From Nymphaea colorata (lineage: Eukaryota > Streptophyta > Magnoliopsida > Nymphaeales > Nymphaeaceae), in NCBI RefSeq assembly GCF_008831285.2, contig NC_045150.1, positions 9,498,001 to 9,562,000 on the forward strand: 64,000 nt of DNA, in the 5' to 3' direction. Numbering within the stretch: position 1 is the stretch's first letter; every line of letters starts with the position of its first letter. A program made the translations under genes and the position numbers. Below are positions 63,269-64,000 of the stretch, piece after piece. Below the pieces are notes generated by a model that saw nothing but the letters and a program-made list of their open reading frames with translations, was not told the DNA's origin and made no database searches.

Positions 63269-63788
63269 ATCCTAAAAATATTAAAGTTATTGAATTAGTG
63301 CCCTTTCAGCTAAAATTTCTAGAGATCCGTTTGTGAGTACTATCCTTCCTCTCCATACTATTGTGCTAACCCGCTCACTTGTGAAAATAAAATGAAACCA
63401 ACAGAAGAAGGAGGTGAAAATTTATAGATTTTTTAATAATATTAAATAATTTATAATTATTTATTGATTACTTTTAAAGACACTAAATGAAAAAAAAAAA
63501 CAGATACAAACTTGCGGGTTTCAGCCAAATCGCCGCATCAAATACGGACGACACTGTCATTTCCTTCTCTATATATAAAGGGGCAATCATTTAATCAATT
63601 TAAGAGGGTAAGCTGTCCCGTTCAATCAAAGTGTTTCACAAGAAACAAGATGCTCGCCTCTTTCGTCGAAAGATAAATAAAGTTTGATCGATGCTTCAGC
63701 TTTCCTTCTTCCGCTTTTAATAACTTTTTTGCTTTCATGCTGCAGTGTGCATCTTATTATAGAATTATTGATATACGATCCTTTCATA

Positions 63789-63820
<32 letters not shown>

Positions 63821-64000
63821 CCTTTTGTTTCTTGTTTTCTTGAACTTCCTTTCTGTTTAAAAAACCAAGGAAAGGTGTGTCCAAAGCACCAAAATATTTT
63901 CTTGACTGGTTGCCTCCCTGTCTGCATTATTGTTGCTCATTAATGTGGTTGTTTGCTAGTGAATTTGAAAGCTACAAGCATGACACAAAAAGATTGAATG
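63131..64000. other. Intergenic, no gene seen
   Basis: Contains TA microsatellites at about 63235-63268 and 63790-63816. A slightly less AT-rich part at 63520-63720 ends near TATATATAAAGGGGC, which could be a TATA box for a + strand transcription unit starting near 63610, but no coding sequence follows before the window ends. Confidence 0.3.

Overview
This window is nuclear DNA of a flowering plant. It is AT-rich with long spliceosomal introns (GT..AG borders), CT/GA and TA microsatellites, small inverted-repeat elements, and genes that encode plastid proteins with transit peptides. The species cannot be fixed from sequence alone. Five protein-coding genes can be reconstructed. For the four multi-exon genes, every exon joins in frame with a GT..AG intron.

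Layout. (1) 1-7993, + strand: 3' nine-tenths of a chloroplast GDT1/UPF0016 cation transporter of the PAM71 type; its transit-peptide exon(s) lie left of the window. (2) 7994-20450: about 12.5 kb without a convincing gene, holding tandem repeats, GC-rich iterated-motif islands, two elements of a CAGTGGCGGAG-ended repeat family and a possible chromodomain remnant. (3) 20450-26250, + strand: a gene with a long intron-containing 5' leader and a single-exon CDS (23966-25969) for a loricrin-like / 'WRKY19-like' protein with ten C-x4-C-x10-C-x2-H modules. (4) 29545-37634, - strand: plastidial pyruvate kinase beta subunit, 12 exons, 574 aa. (5) 39845-45711, - strand: chloroplastic serine hydroxymethyltransferase (SHM3 type), 11 exons, 528 aa. 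(6) 48986-57734, - strand: a two-domain family-4-like glycosyltransferase with one N-terminal membrane anchor (At4g01210 type), 14 exons, 1013 aa. (7) 57735-64000: no gene seen, only AT-rich repeats and microsatellites.

Three of the five products are plastid proteins: a thylakoid or envelope Mn/Ca transporter, the last step of plastid glycolysis feeding fatty-acid synthesis, and plastid one-carbon metabolism. Nothing suggests they are co-regulated; the three minus-strand genes are separate units with 2-3 kb between them. The most informative larger-scale signal is that the PAM71-type gene and the loricrin-like gene are neighbours here and, by locus numbering as I recall it (At1g64150 and At1g64140), also in Arabidopsis. 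That would be an old conserved linkage despite the repeat-filled spacer. The most unusual sequence features are islands made of one short motif repeated in degenerate form (GATACG/CGTATC in a pyruvate kinase intron, GGACCCGG upstream of the loricrin-like gene, GGATATCC-like in intergenic DNA), a near-perfect intronic hairpin in the PAM71-type gene, and a related pair of T-rich repeats in introns of two unrelated genes. I found no tRNA, rRNA, CRISPR or viral genes.
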